Below are positions 35,165-45,984 of a stretch of DNA of 64,000 bases, one piece after another (the stretch's first letter is position 1; the number at the start of each line of letters is the position of its first letter). Origin of the DNA: Dipteronia dyeriana (Eukaryota; Streptophyta; Magnoliopsida; Sapindales; Sapindaceae); the NCBI GenBank assembly GCA_032871835.1, contig CM065297.1, positions 45,202,203 to 45,266,202 on the forward strand, written 5' to 3'. The position numbers and the translations under genes are program-made. Under the pieces are notes generated by a model. That model was not told the DNA's origin. It saw only the letters and a list, made by a program, of their open reading frames with translations, and ran no database searches.

Positions 35165-38091
35165 ATGGAGCCATCTTCCCGTCATCGTCTTTTTAGTGTC
35201 ACTCTTAATGCATTGGAACATGGGGATTTCCAGTTAGTTTCTTGCATTAGAAGATTACTGGGGGAAATCCTTATAGATAAACCTACATTTTTAGAAGTTG
35301 ATGTTACAGGGCTTCACCCTGACGTCACTTTTATCCCTGTATCGAGTTCTTCATCTAGTTTCGATTCTGATATTTTTGACCATAAGGTACCTCTTTGAAG
35401 GATGGGAAAACATCAAAATAAAAGTGAAGTCCGCAAGCACAACTCGGGCAATATTTTGATCAGGGATCAGATTGTCAACGAAAATGATGTTGAAGAAGAG
35501 TTCAGGGCGTCTCGTCTTTCTTTCTCTGCTGACCGCCTGAGTGGGTATGACTCGGAGCCGAATGTGGTCGGGGCTGATGAGATTGGAAATTATCACTCCC
35601 GATTTGATCTGCCCAACTCGGCCACTCTGATTCCAGCGGGTGATAGAGCTGAGTGGAACCCACCCCCGGGTATGGTGGCAATCTACAGATCCATGCTTTG
35701 CTGCGGCGTCACTCTTCCCCTTCAGCCTTTTATTGCCTGGTTTCTGGCTGAGGCAGGGATCCCTTCGGCACAGCTAGCCCCAAATAGCTACAAGATTTTG
35801 ATGTGTCTGTGGCATATGTACAGCCGCATGAACTTATCGCCGCCATCCCCGAATGAAATTAAACACTTTTTTACACTGAGGCGAGCGGGCAAGTCGGGGA
35901 CCTACTTCCATATGTCCAATTCCCATATGTCCAATTCACCGGATTGCTGGGTCCCTAAAGGGACAGAAGTGAATGAGGGAGCTGATACCTCTGATGACCC
36001 CAAAAAGAGGGGTTTTAAATGGGGATTTCCTACATCCAACAAGTTCTGGATGAACAGTTGGTTTTTTGCTAGAGGGGGTCTCAGGCTTGAAATTACTGTT
36101 TCGGCTGGGGGTACTCGAACAGGGTTGAAAGTCCCTCGTTTCTTCTATTCCCCCGAGCTTTGGAACAAGAAAAAAATCGAGTATAGTGATGCGGAGCTGA
36201 CCAGAATTGCTCGGGCAGCGGTTCACACTTTGGCGAAAAGAAGCAAGACTTATCTTTTCGTTGAATCGAAGATGATTGAGTTCGGCTTCTTCGAAAAGAT
36301 TTAGGGCCAACGTAGGTGATGTAAGTGATTTTTACAACCTCTTCCTTATTGTTATATATTTTTTGTTTTGCATTCTGAGGCGGTTCATTTTTTCTTCTAG
36401 TGTTTGATACAGACGTCGCCTGAGATCTTCAGGCTCGCCAAGTGAAGTCAATTATTCAGGCGAGTCGGAAAAAGACGGCTCATCAAGGTGGCAAAGGTAT
36501 CTGCCTGCCTGAGTCTGATGAAGAGACTGATGCCACACGAGGAACAAATTCCTGAAGTCGTTCCTGAGGACGTTTTTCAAACGACGGTTGGGGAGACTAG
36601 CGGTCCCAGTGGTTTGATCGATACTCAGCTACCTGTCGATCGGCAAAGGCCTAGTGAAGGTGTTGGTGAGGAGCATGCCGAGCAGACTAACACCGGTGAT
36701 GGAGGTAGTTCTTCCACGGGACAGGTAGGTATAGGTCCCGAATTTTTTAAAGCCTTCCAGGATGACACTCTAGAGGACCCTGTACCTGATCTCAGTTTCC
36801 ACAGTTTTCGAGGTGAGAAACGGAAGGCAATCAGCTCTCCAACTCGTCCTTTCAAGGTTCCTCGGGTGTTTACTTTCATCGATTCCAGTGATGAAGATAT
36901 TGTGGCTGAGGCTTACCCGAGTGTAGATGTTGGAGTATCGACGGATGAAGGGGCTTAAGAGCCGAACAGGGGTTCCCCCCCCCCCCCCCCCCCGAGGTTG
37001 AAAATCTAGGTGCTGAACCCTCGGGGGTCCCTTCACATCCTTCTCCCCAGGATATACTGCGGGAGATGTCATCTGGTCAGGCTTTCATTGGGGAAGACCG
37101 TTGGAGCAGTTTTCGGGATGGCTCCCTGACCGAACGTCTTCAAAATGATTTTAATGGTGCATCTTATGTAAGCTACCCCCAACTCCTTTAATTTTTTTTG
37201 CTTGTTTGCTAGATTTCTAATTGTTTTCCTTTGCAGATGATGGCCGAATTTACTGAGGTAGTTCAGACACAGCTATATCAAGCTGATCGAATAAGGCATC
37301 TGGAGGCACAGCTAAAGGAAAGTGAGGATAGCCGAGCTCGGGTCGAAATGGCTTACCAACAGGAGGTTGGTTCTGCACAAATTTTTGCCGACCACTATTT
37401 GGCAAAGTAAATGGAGGCTGAGGAAAGAGCTTCTTCGGTAGAAGAGAAAGCAACATCACTTCAGAACTTATTGTCTTCTGCCCAGGAATCTATGCTCAAG
37501 GCCGAGCAGGAAGCGGAGCAGTCTAAGTCGGTGTATGAACAGAAAATTAAAGATCTGGAGCGCCAAGCATTGACAATCGAATCCTTATCTCGAGAGGCCA
37601 GACTGGAACTTGAAGTACAAGATGTAGATCGTTTCAAGAGATCCCCTGCCTACAATGCTATTCTCCTTTGGAAGTTTCAACGAGGGCTGGTTTCAGCTGG
37701 CGAATTCTTTAAAGTCAAGAATCGGGCAACTGAGAAGGCCCGGACCAATAGGGAATTATCAATCAAACATCATATGGATCGGTCCTTGGAGTCTCTTCAA
37801 ACTCAGATGAAGGAATGAAGAGCTTACTGCCGTAGCCGAGGTAAAGAGCCTCATCCTATGCATTTAGAGATTCCATCCGAACACTCTCTCTCGACCTTCT
37901 ATGCCAATCAAGAGTCGGTCGTGAAGGGTGTGGAGCATGATGTCGGGCCGATTCCAGGACAAGATTATAGCCAATGGATGGATGACTTAGTCGACACAAT
38001 TGCTTAGCCTTCTAACGAAAGTCTGCTCTACGAATACGAAATGGTGCCAGACCCGAGTATTGGTAAGGGCTCCAAATCCTCACAATCCTGA
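35165..38091 (+). pseudogene. Gypsy C antisense gene, multi-exon
   Basis: A gene on the strand opposite gag-pol. Segment 1 is 35165-35398. Segment 2 is a 300-codon frame, 35402-36304, with RAEWNPPPGMVAIYRSML, GVTLPLQPFIAWFLAEAGI and LAPNSYKILMCLWHM. This is the domain of plant proteins annotated putative gypsy-type transposon (Transposase_28 type). A third exon (about 36402-37167) is acidic and contains a 19-C run. It ends TAT|GTAAGC, and an intron to TTGCAG (37236) follows. The last exon (37237-38091) is a coiled coil rich in E, A, Q and K, broken by stops at 37408, 37816 and 38005, after which the same frame continues. AATAAA occurs at 38164. The function of these genes is not known. Confidence 0.7.
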
Positions 38092-38163
38092 TTTTTGTAG
38101 ATCTGATTTTTGTAGTCTTTTTAATTCTTTGTAAAGAACTGTAATAATTATTTTTAAAAGATT

Positions 38164-38169
38164 AATAAA
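38164..38169 (+). promoter_or_regulatory. Poly(A) signal of the antisense gene
   Basis: AATAAA lies 73 bases after the terminal stop of the antisense gene and upstream of the repeat array. Confidence 0.5.
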
Positions 38170-38235
38170 ATTCTGAGTAGCTTTTCTGAATCTGGTGTTT
38201 TGATTCTATTGCTCGCGAAATTCCAACTTGCCTAT

Positions 38236-38800
38236 GGTTGCTGAGTATTTTATTAAACTGGCTAACTGATGTTTCGCGTAATTAACCGAGTATCTTATTA
38301 AACTGGCTAACTCTGATGTTTGTGTAACTTCACCGAGTATCTTATTAAACTGGTTGTCACCCGAATAATGCCAAGTATCTTATTAAACTGGCTCTTGTAA
38401 TCTTCATGCCAAGTATCTTATTAAACTGGCCAACTTTGGTGTTCGAGTAACTTTACCGAGTATCTTATTAAACCAGTTGTCACCCGAATAACTTTAATTG
38501 CCAAGTATCTTATTAAACTGGCTCTTCAATGTTCGGGTAACTTAACCGAGTATCTTATTAAACCGGTAGTTACCCGAATAACTTTAATTGCCAAGTATCT
38601 TATTAACCTGGATCTTTGATGTTTGGGTAACTTAACTGAGTATCTTATTAAACCGGTAGTTACCCAAATAACTTTAATTCCCAAGTATCTTATTAAACAG
38701 GCTCTTTGATGTTCGGGTAACTTAACCGAGTATCTTATTAAACGGGTAGTTACCCAAATAACTTTAATTGTCAAGTATCTCATTAAAGCGGCTCTTTATT
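38236..38800. repeat. ~45-bp tandem repeat array in Gypsy C
   Basis: CGAGTATCTTATTAAAC or CAAGTATCTTATTAAAC recurs at about 38242, 38288, 38335, 38373, 38410, 38458, 38503, 38547, 38593, 38638, 38683, 38728 and 38773. The spacing is about 45 bp, with CGAG- and CAAG-type units alternating in the second half to give a 90-bp higher-order period. The minus-strand frame at 38526-38783 is simply this array translated. Confidence 0.95.
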
Positions 38801-39344
38801 ATTAACCGAGTCATCTTAAAACAGGCAAGTTTATACTTGTGTTTCATACTCGGTTGCTACCCGAACATTACATCAAGGCTCACCATGATCATATGTTCGG
38901 GTCCTTACACATTACCAAGGACGTCTCACCATTTTTTATGTGCAAGGGTTTGCCGAATCGTTAAGCTTTTTTAAATTGCTTAACACAGCTACGCATTTCA
39001 CCATAATATTTCCTGATAGGGTCCCGAGCTGGTGCATCGGGTTTGCTTTTTTGCGAAGGTCATTTTGACCTTGCTCGGCTGGCATGCTCTTTCGAGCTTC
39101 TCCGCCCATTCAGGATTTAATAGTCATGAGTATTCTATTTGCATGTTCTTATTATCATGCTTGTCTTCCATACGTTCTTATTATCATATGCTTTCTTTTG
39201 GAAATCCTGAGCTCGATGCTTTTCTTTCGGAAATCCCGAGTCTGATTTTTTATTTATAACTGCAAAATCAAAAAAGTTATAAATTTCTACTAATATTTAT
39301 CCTAACTAAAATTGTTCTAAATAGAAAAAAGAACAAAAAAGAAT
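38801..39344. other. Gypsy C region between repeats and integrase
   Basis: Non-coding by inspection. TTATTATCATGCTTGTCTTC-like short duplications occur near 39145-39195. No gene supported. Confidence 0.4.
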
Positions 39345-40430
39345 TTAAGGATAGAAAATCTTCAGATATTAGGCATTGCATGGTCGGGGTAAAACCCCTC
39401 CATTAGGTCGTGCAATCCAATATGCCCCATGGCCAGCTATTCATTCGATTTTGTAAGGGCCTTCCCATTTGTCAGCCAAGGAACTTACAGCTTTATTTTT
39501 TGTGTTCAGTGACACCTTTCTGAGTACCAGGTCTCATAGTTGGAATTTTTTGACCCGAACGTGAGAGTTGTAATGGCGAGCTACCCTTTGCTGATATGCC
39601 ATATTTCGTATTCGGGATCTCTCCCTTTTTTCTTCTAGCTCATCTAGACTTGTAATAGTATATCAATGTTCTGCTCTTCATCGTATAGCCTGACCCGGGG
39701 TGACGTATATGACGTTTCTATAGGAATAACAGCTTCTGTTCCAAACGCTAAAGTGAATGAAGTTTCTCCTGTTGAAGTTCTCGTTGTTGTCCGATACGCA
39801 CATAACACTTTGGGAAGCTTTTCAACCCAGCTTCCTTTTTTGGCATCTAGTTTTGCTTTGATTGTGTGCTTGATGATTTTGTTCACTGCTTCTACCTGCC
39901 CATTTGTTTGAGGGTGAGCAGGTGTAGCATAGAGTTGGCGATCCGATACTCTTTGCACATCTGTCTGAATTTCAGGTTATCGAACTGAGTGCCATTGTCA
40001 GTAATTATAGTGTTTGGGACTCCAAACCTATAAATTATTTTATTTTTCATGAAATTTGTGGTGTTTGATTCTGTGATATGCACTAAAGCTTCAGCTTCTA
40101 TTCATTTTGTGAAATAGTCAACAGCTACTATGGCATGCTTTGCTCCGCCCCCTGTCCCAGCTGGCATTGGGCCGATTAGATCCAAACCCCACATTGCAAA
40201 TGGTCATGGGGATGTGAGGTTTTTGAGTTGCTCAGAGGGCTGTCGGATGTCATCAGCAATCCTTTGGAAAGTATTGCAACTTTCTGAACACAACTGTGCA
40301 TGTGAGAATAGAGTAGGCCAATAATAGCCTTGCCTAAGTACCTTGTGTGCCAAACTTTTACCCCCGGTGTGGTTTCCGCAAACTCCTGTATGGACTTTCT
40401 GTAATATCTGATATGCATCTTCCTCTGTCA
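39345..40430 (-). pseudogene. Gypsy C integrase
   Basis: Follows the RNase H frame. The zinc-binding part (HTGVCGNHTGGKSLAHKVL...SCNTF) is at the end of the frame 40204-41550. The core reads KHAIVAVDYFTK (first Asp) followed by a stop where Trp is expected, then TIITDNGTQFDN (second Asp) and QTNGQVEAVNK (Glu). The C-terminal part, with AYRTTTRTSTGETSFTLAF and a chromo-like tail ending about 39345, continues in changed frames. The DD35E triad is preserved; a nonsense change and frameshifts inactivate it. Confidence 0.88.
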
Positions 40431-41550
40431 TGCATATTTGGAGTGTTCGGGAATACCCTCTTCTGTATAATTCTCCTCCAACCAATGTGTACCTAGCAGA
40501 TCGGTACCTGATACGTTTTGCTTGTAAAAGATCTTTCGGTAGTATACCTTCTTCAAGGAATCTTTTTAGCTGAGTCATCCAACCGTCTGGCAGTGTTCGG
40601 ATCTCTGAAATTTCTAAGTTTCTTGGTTCAGCTGTACTCGGTTTGAGGAGATGTGCAACCAAAATAGACTTTAGCCTGAATGTGGTTGTTGCTGACGCTA
40701 GTTTGGACAATGTGTCTGCCTTTTCATTTTCCTCCCTGGGGATCTGGGTAATCTTATATTCTTTAAATTTCTGGAGGAGCTGTTTCGCAATGTCATGGTA
40801 GATTATCATGCCTTCATCCTTGGCTTGGTACTCATCCAAGATTTGGTTAACAACTACCTGTGAATCACTGAATATCTCAACCTCATCTGCCCCGAGAGCT
40901 ATGCAGACTTTGAGTCCAGCTAGTAGCACCTCGTACTCGGCTTGATTATTGGTTGCCTTGAAGTTAAACCTCATGGCACATTCAATGTCATCTCCTTCTG
41001 GAGTGCATACTATAATCTTTGCCCCACTGCCGTGAGTGTTTGAAGAGCCATCAACATACAGATTCCATGAGAAATTTTTACCCAACATTTTTTTTGCTTC
41101 CAGGTTCGGTTCTGTGAATTCTGCTATGAAATCTGCCATTGCTTGTCCTTTGAGAGATGTCCTAGGGATGTAGTGGATATAGAATTTTCTTAGCTCGATT
41201 GCCCATTTGGTAGATCTCCCTGAAATCTCAGGCTTCTGTAAAATCTGCTTCAACGGGCAATCGGTGAGAACCTGGATTGTGTGAGCCTGGAAGTATGGCC
41301 TTAGCTTTCTTGCTGCTGAGACTAGTGCTAGGGCAATCTTTTCTGCCTGTGAATATCTGGTCTCAGCTGATAGAAGTGCTTTGCTGGTATAGTACACCAG
41401 CTTTTGTACTCCATCTTCTATTTTGACTAGAACTGAGCTTGCTGCTAGTTCTGTAATTGATAGGTACAGTTGGAGTATCTCCCCCATCTGAGGTTTTGAA
41501 AGGATGGGAGCCTGTCTTAAGTACTCTTTAATTTGTAAGAATGCATGCAT
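40204..41550 (-). CDS. Gypsy C RNase H, archaeal-type RNase H, integrase N-end
   Basis: A 448-codon uninterrupted frame within pol. In order: RT connection and RNase H (LYLSITELAASSVLVK, YYTSKALLSAETRYSQAEK, ARKLRPYFQAHTIQVLTD), a linker with KGQAMADFIAEF, then a second RNase H (WNLYVDGSSNTHGSGAKI, NNQAEYEVLLAGLKV, IFSDSQVVVNQI, REENEKADTLSKLAS). The integrase zinc-binding region follows, near the C-terminus. Asp, Glu and Asp residues of the second RNase H are present. The methionine at 41550 is only the first ATG after the RT frame and not a natural start, because the protein would be part of the polyprotein. Dual RNase H is typical of Tat/Ogre elements. Confidence 0.88.
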   Translation of the reverse strand: MHAFLQIKEYLRQAPILSKPQMGEILQLYLSITELAASSVLVKIEDGVQKLVYYTSKALLSAETRYSQAEKIALALVSAARKLRPYFQAHTIQVLTDCPLKQILQKPEISGRSTKWAIELRKFYIHYIPRTSLKGQAMADFIAEFTEPNLEAKKMLGKNFSWNLYVDGSSNTHGSGAKIIVCTPEGDDIECAMRFNFKATNNQAEYEVLLAGLKVCIALGADEVEIFSDSQVVVNQILDEYQAKDEGMIIYHDIAKQLLQKFKEYKITQIPREENEKADTLSKLASATTTFRLKSILVAHLLKPSTAEPRNLEISEIRTLPDGWMTQLKRFLEEGILPKDLLQAKRIRYRSARYTLVGGELYRRGYSRTLQICMTEEDAYQILQKVHTGVCGNHTGGKSLAHKVLRQGYYWPTLFSHAQLCSESCNTFQRIADDIRQPSEQLKNLTSP

Positions 41551-41562
41551 TATTCATTCCAT

Positions 41563-42411
41563 TCAAGTCATTTCCCTTTTTCTAATTACTTTGAAAAAAT
41601 GTGCACATCTGTCTGTGGCTTTTGAGATGAATCTTCCTAAGGAAGCCAGACATCCTGTTAGGCGCTGTACTTCTTTGAGTGTTCTCGGTGAAGTCATTCT
41701 CTGCAGGACCTGGATCTTCTTGGGGTTGACTTCGATTCCTCTTTGATAGACTTGAAATCCCAGAAATCTTCCTGTAGGAACCCCGAACAAATACTTGTTC
41801 GGATTTAGCTTCATTTGGTATCTTCTCAAGACATCAAATGTCTCCCGTAGATCTGAAGAATGCTTGTCTGTTGTGATGCTCTTGGTCAGCATGTCATCAA
41901 TGTATACTTCCATGTTCCTTCCTATTTGCCGTGAAAAGATTTTGTTGACCAACCACTGATAAGTAGCTCCTACATTTTTCAGTCCAAAGGGCATCACAGT
42001 ATAGCAATACAAACCCTAATCAGTTGTGAATGCTGTTTTTTCTTCGTCAGCCTTGTTCATCCTGATTTGGTTATACCCCGAGTAAGCATCCAAGAAACTG
42101 AGTAGCTCATGGCCTGATGTAGCGTCCACCAACTGATCTATCCTTGGAAGTGGAAAACTATCTTTCGGGCATGCCTTGTTCAGATATGTGAAATCTACGC
42201 ACATCCTCCACTGTCCTTTCTTCTTTTGGACGAGGACTACATTAGCCACCCATTGAGGGTAATTGACCTCTCTAATTGATCCTACAGCAAGTAGTTTTTC
42301 TACTTCCTGTTTGATCGCCTGACTTCTTTCAAGGTTGAATGATCTTCTCTTTTGTATCACTGGTTTTACATTCGGGTTTACTGTGAGATGGAGGAATATT
42401 ATTCCTGGCAT
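41563..42411 (-). pseudogene. Gypsy C reverse transcriptase
   Basis: Two adjoining frames separated by a stop at 42013-42018. The first (42016-42411) has NYPQWVANVVLVQKKKGQWR, CPKDSFPLPRIDQLVD and LLSFLDAYSGYNQIRM. The second (41563-42012) has YTVMPFGLKNVGATYQ and the catalytic MEVYIDDML, then FLGFQVYQRGIEVNPKK and LTGCLASLGRFIS. Apart from the stop and a frame change before RNase H at about 41555, the domain is complete. Confidence 0.92.
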
Positions 42412-43060
42412 CTATCCCGACCATGTCTTCATGACTCCAAGCGAACACATCCCTGTATTCTATAAGTAGATCAATGAGGCTTTGTTTGACTCTTCCTTCC
42501 AGATTGGCCCCGACCTTGACCTTTTTATCCGGTTCATCTTCTTTCAGGGTGATTTCTTCAATCGGTTCAATTTTGGATTCATTCGGTTCTTCTCTTGGAT
42601 CGAACTCGAATGATAAGGGCTTTTCTTTCTGACTCGACTATGTTATAGTGCAAACCTGTTCATTCTTGTCCTTGTATACTAACAGGTCAGCTCTTCGGGC
42701 CACCTTCTGAGATCCCTTGACTATCCCGACCCCCTGTTCAGTCGGGAATTTCATCATTAAGGCATAAGTGGATGTTACGGCCTTAGTTTTATTCAGGAAT
42801 GGTCGTCCCAATATTGCATTATATGGCCAATTATCCAAGTCTACTACCACGAAGTCGAGCAATACAGTTCTCTGGCAATATGCTACTCCAATCTTCACGG
42901 GTAGCTTTGCCGTCTCGAGTGACCTGACTTTAATTCCCCCGAATCCTCTGAGTGGGGTATGGAAGGGTTGTAGGTCCTTTCGGTCTAACCTGAGTTGATC
43001 GTAGACAGCTATATTGAGAATATCAGTTGAGCTTCCATTATCTATCAGGATTCTCCTAAC
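42412..43060 (-). pseudogene. Gypsy C aspartic protease and linker
   Basis: Just after the stop ending the 43061-43396 frame, the minus strand reads IDNGSSTDILNIAVYDQL (about 43005-43060), the retropepsin active-site region with D-N-G in place of D-T/S-G. The frame 42638-42898 follows, with VVVDLDNWPYNAILGRPFL, the conserved C-terminal half. A linker with acidic, low-conservation sequence reaches RT. Confidence 0.8.
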
Positions 43061-44998
43061 TTACCGGTGACCAATCAGGGCACTTATGACCAAGGCATCA
43101 TTTGGCCGAACATCTATGCCATGTGAGTCTGCTTCTGTGAATGTTATTGGGTCCCATCCTTCCTTTATCCTCTTCGGGTCTGGCTCGATCGAGTTTACAT
43201 CAAAGTTATTTCTTGCTTCTACTGCTTCTCTGATTTCCTGAGTTCGTTCTCGGTTACTTCTTCCAGTGGATGGTCCTCCAAAGATAGTGTGTATTACTTG
43301 ATTGACCTCTGGACTGGCCCTTTGTTTTTGACCAGAGCCGTGATCGGTCCTGATCTCTTTCTTTGCTTCTGATTTTTCATCTCTTTTCAATATCACATCT
43401 TGTAAATGTCCTTACCGAATAAGGGTTTTTATGTAATCTCTAAGCTGGTAACACTTAGAGGTCTCATGACTAGTTTCCTTGTAGAACCGCCAGTATTTGG
43501 TTGTGTCTCACCGTGCAAACTGAGATTACCGGCGTGGCTCTTGTACCATATTCTTTGTTTCCAGAATGGCCAGGATTTCCTCCTGTTTTTTTTTAAGAGG
43601 GGTGTAATTAGTGTATCTACCTCGGTATTTCTCGGTGGTCTGTTCGGTGTTACGCCTATTACCCCCATCCTTGCTTTTTTCTTTGCCATTTCCCTTCTGT
43701 TTTCCCTTCTGGTTCTGGCTTTTAGACTCAATATCATTCTGTTCGGGTTTTCCTCCGTACATATAGCATCATCCAATGGCCAATTCTTCTTCCTCTACCA
43801 GTGCATATCCTCACGCTATATCCATCATGTCTGCATATCTAGTCAATCGGGCTCTCCTTAAATCAAAAGATAGCCGACCATTCTGCAGGTTGTTGATGAA
43901 CGCAGCAATTATTGCTTCATCGTTTGCACTGCCAATTTCTGACACGACTTGGCTGAATCTTCCCAAGTATTTCTTCAGTGTCTCATCTTTCCCTTGCTTT
44001 ATTTGAGAAAGGTGAGCTATTGACTTTTTCCTATAAACATTGCTCAGAAATTGCCTCGAAAAGCTCATGCTCAATTCACTGAAACTTCTGATGCTTGCTG
44101 GAGGCAATCTCCTGAACAACCTCGAACCCATGTCTCCTAGAGTTTACAGAAAATTGAGACATAGTAAGGGATCGCTATGGGCATACTGAGCCGTGACACT
44201 TTTATAGCGTCTCACGTGCTCTTTTGGATCTGTATCTTTTTTAAACTGTTCCATATGTGGCATCCTAAATCTTTCTGGGAATGAGGTCCGCAGGATTTTC
44301 TTAGTGAACGGACTGTCAGAATCGTCATCCGACAAATCATTATACCCGTAACGTCTGACCAGTGCATCCATCAGACATCTATTGTTCTCGACTTCTTGAG
44401 TTAGACTCTGGATCATGACATCTCTGTCTCCTACCTGGCTACCCCGACGGTTGAACCGTTGGGTGACTGTCATTCTTTCTGGCTCTTCACTTTGATGCCG
44501 AGTTCCTCGCATAACTCCATGATGACGTTTGCGATAGTGCCGATCGCTATCTTCCTATGACGACCGATCCCTGTGCCGGTCATGTTTGCAATGTCTAGTA
44601 CAGACTGTCTGATCCTGGTCCTGCTTCTGGCTTGGTTGTTCCTCTTCAGGTGTTTCACATCCAGCCTGCTTGATTGGGGTAAGGTTCCTTCCGACTCCTA
44701 GTGTATTTATTTCTGGCCCTACTACCACAGAACGAAGCCTTACAGGTGGAAGGTTAAGAGTTGGTGCTTCTGTAGCCAGTAGATCAACTTTTTCCTTTGC
44801 TGCATCTGCCACCAGTTACTGCAATGCTTCCCGGAAACGTTGAGTCAGATCTCCGCTGGTTGGAGGAACTTGCTGGATCCCCGCCAGGAATATAGGTTGG
44901 TTCTCTGTTGTTGCAGTGAGATCCCGTGAGGTACTGCCAACATGAAAGTTATCCGGGGATTTTTGGACATCCCCGGAATTGCTTCTGCTTCCTGCCAT
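43061..44998 (-). pseudogene. Gypsy C gag remnant
   Basis: The ATG at 44998 (MAGSRSNSGDVQ) is the probable start, 47 bases inside the 5' LTR. Successive frames continue through charged, low-conservation sequence (44555-44812) and the gag core. The core includes ERFRMPHMEQFKKDTDP (about 44250) and LFRRLPPASIRSFSELS with FSRQFLSN...ETLKKYLGRFSQVV (43811-44131), a Retrotrans_gag signature. The zinc-knuckle region near 43440-43510 reads KYWRFYKETSHETSKCYQL, in which the first Cys is replaced by Trp. Stops or frameshifts occur at about 44814, 44530, 44140, 43780 and 43400. Confidence 0.85.
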
Positions 44999-45025
44999 TG
45001 CTTCTGATCAAGTCGGAGGTTAAAG

Positions 45026-45045
45026 CCCCTCCTTCTAGCGCCAAT
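45026..45045 (-). other. Gypsy C primer-binding region
   Basis: On the minus strand, directly inside the 5' LTR, the sequence is ATTGGCGCTAGAAGGAGGGG, the TGGCGCTAGAAGGAGGG-type site seen in plant Gypsy elements. Confidence 0.75.
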
Positions 45046-45938
45046 TGTTGACGTTGTTTTCTGGATTGTATCAGAAAAGGCAACAAGGATTGGATTTCGG
45101 CTGAGATTTCAAAGAGAGAGAGAGAAGGAGAAAGTAAACAAGACACGAGTTTTTTACGTGGTAAAACTCCGATGACCGGAGAAACATCTACGGGTGGTTG
45201 AATGACAAACCTAGCCAAAATCCACTATGAATTCTTGAATATTACAAGCTCTCGATCTCTCTTTTTTCCTTTTGAATTTTGATATTATTTTTGATTATGC
45301 TCTATTGTCTATATATCTTTTTGGACGAGATTATGGGTCTATTTATATGTTTATAGAACCCTAATCTTCTTTGTACAAGTAATAAAAGATATTTGCATTT
45401 AATTGTGATTTGATTTCTTGTTTGAAGTTGATTTGTCTTCTTTCCTGTTTCGGAATCTTGAATTGAAGTCGAATGGGTTTCTAGTAGTGCAGTCCAATTT
45501 GGACTTGATTCCTTATATAAGGACGTAATCTTTTTAAAGAAATAGAGTTGTTGCTTGATTGAGAACCCTTCCAGCTCAGTATTCTGTTCTCTTTGGGATT
45601 CCTTCTTGATATGGATATCTTCGTGCATTTAATGACCTAGTCCGTGTGAACTAATCACTAAGTTTCTTATTCAGTTTTCTTCATATTTATCCCGAGTAAG
45701 GATAATACCTGCGGGGCCAGAGTAACATCGTTTGAGCCAGAGTGGAAGCGTCATTTAACTAGTCCCGAGTGTCGTTAACTGATCCCAAGTAGGTTTCATT
45801 CGACATCTGCTTACTCGGGTTTTCTCTTCCTCAGTAATGTTTTGTAGGATATTTTCTAAATACCTATTTGGGTGTCCACCTGGCAATTTATCCTTTTTGT
45901 TTGATGACGTGTTCATCCGATAAAACTCACATATGACA
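45046..45938 (-). repeat. Gypsy C 5' LTR (right)
   Basis: 893 bp, a near-identical partner of 33781-34671, followed by the ATATG duplication. The frame at 45302-45628 is LTR sequence. Confidence 0.93.
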
Positions 45939-45984
45939 ATATGCAGATTATAATGAATAAAGGTTGAAGGAGATAGTTAACTTT

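Larger units (their letters stand above)
33781..45938 (-). mobile_element. Gypsy C: Ty3/Gypsy retrotransposon, 12.2 kb
   Basis: Direct LTRs 33781-34671 (891 bp) and 45046-45938 (893 bp), TGTTGACG...ATATGACA, are highly similar by eye. They are flanked by perfect ATATG duplications (33776-33780 and 45939-45943). Gag-pol is on the minus strand, with gag near the right LTR. An antisense spliced gene and a 45-bp repeat array lie between integrase and the left LTR. The extra RNase H and these 3' features suggest the Tat/Ogre group (inference). RT and integrase each have stops, yet a 448-codon frame survives, so the element is younger than Gypsy B. Confidence 0.94.

Noticed and set aside
38526..38783. 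Minus-strand frame of 85 codons with a repeating peptide
   Set aside because: It is the 45-bp tandem array translated; the period is a multiple of three over two units, which keeps the frame open.
38236..38800. CRISPR-like appearance of regularly spaced repeats (also 48925-49435)
   Set aside because: Units are contiguous and imperfect, without unique spacers, and lie inside plant retroelements or a MULE in a nuclear genome.
43406..43861. 151-codon + strand frame
   Set aside because: A shadow of the Gypsy C gag region, which reads recognisably on the minus strand.
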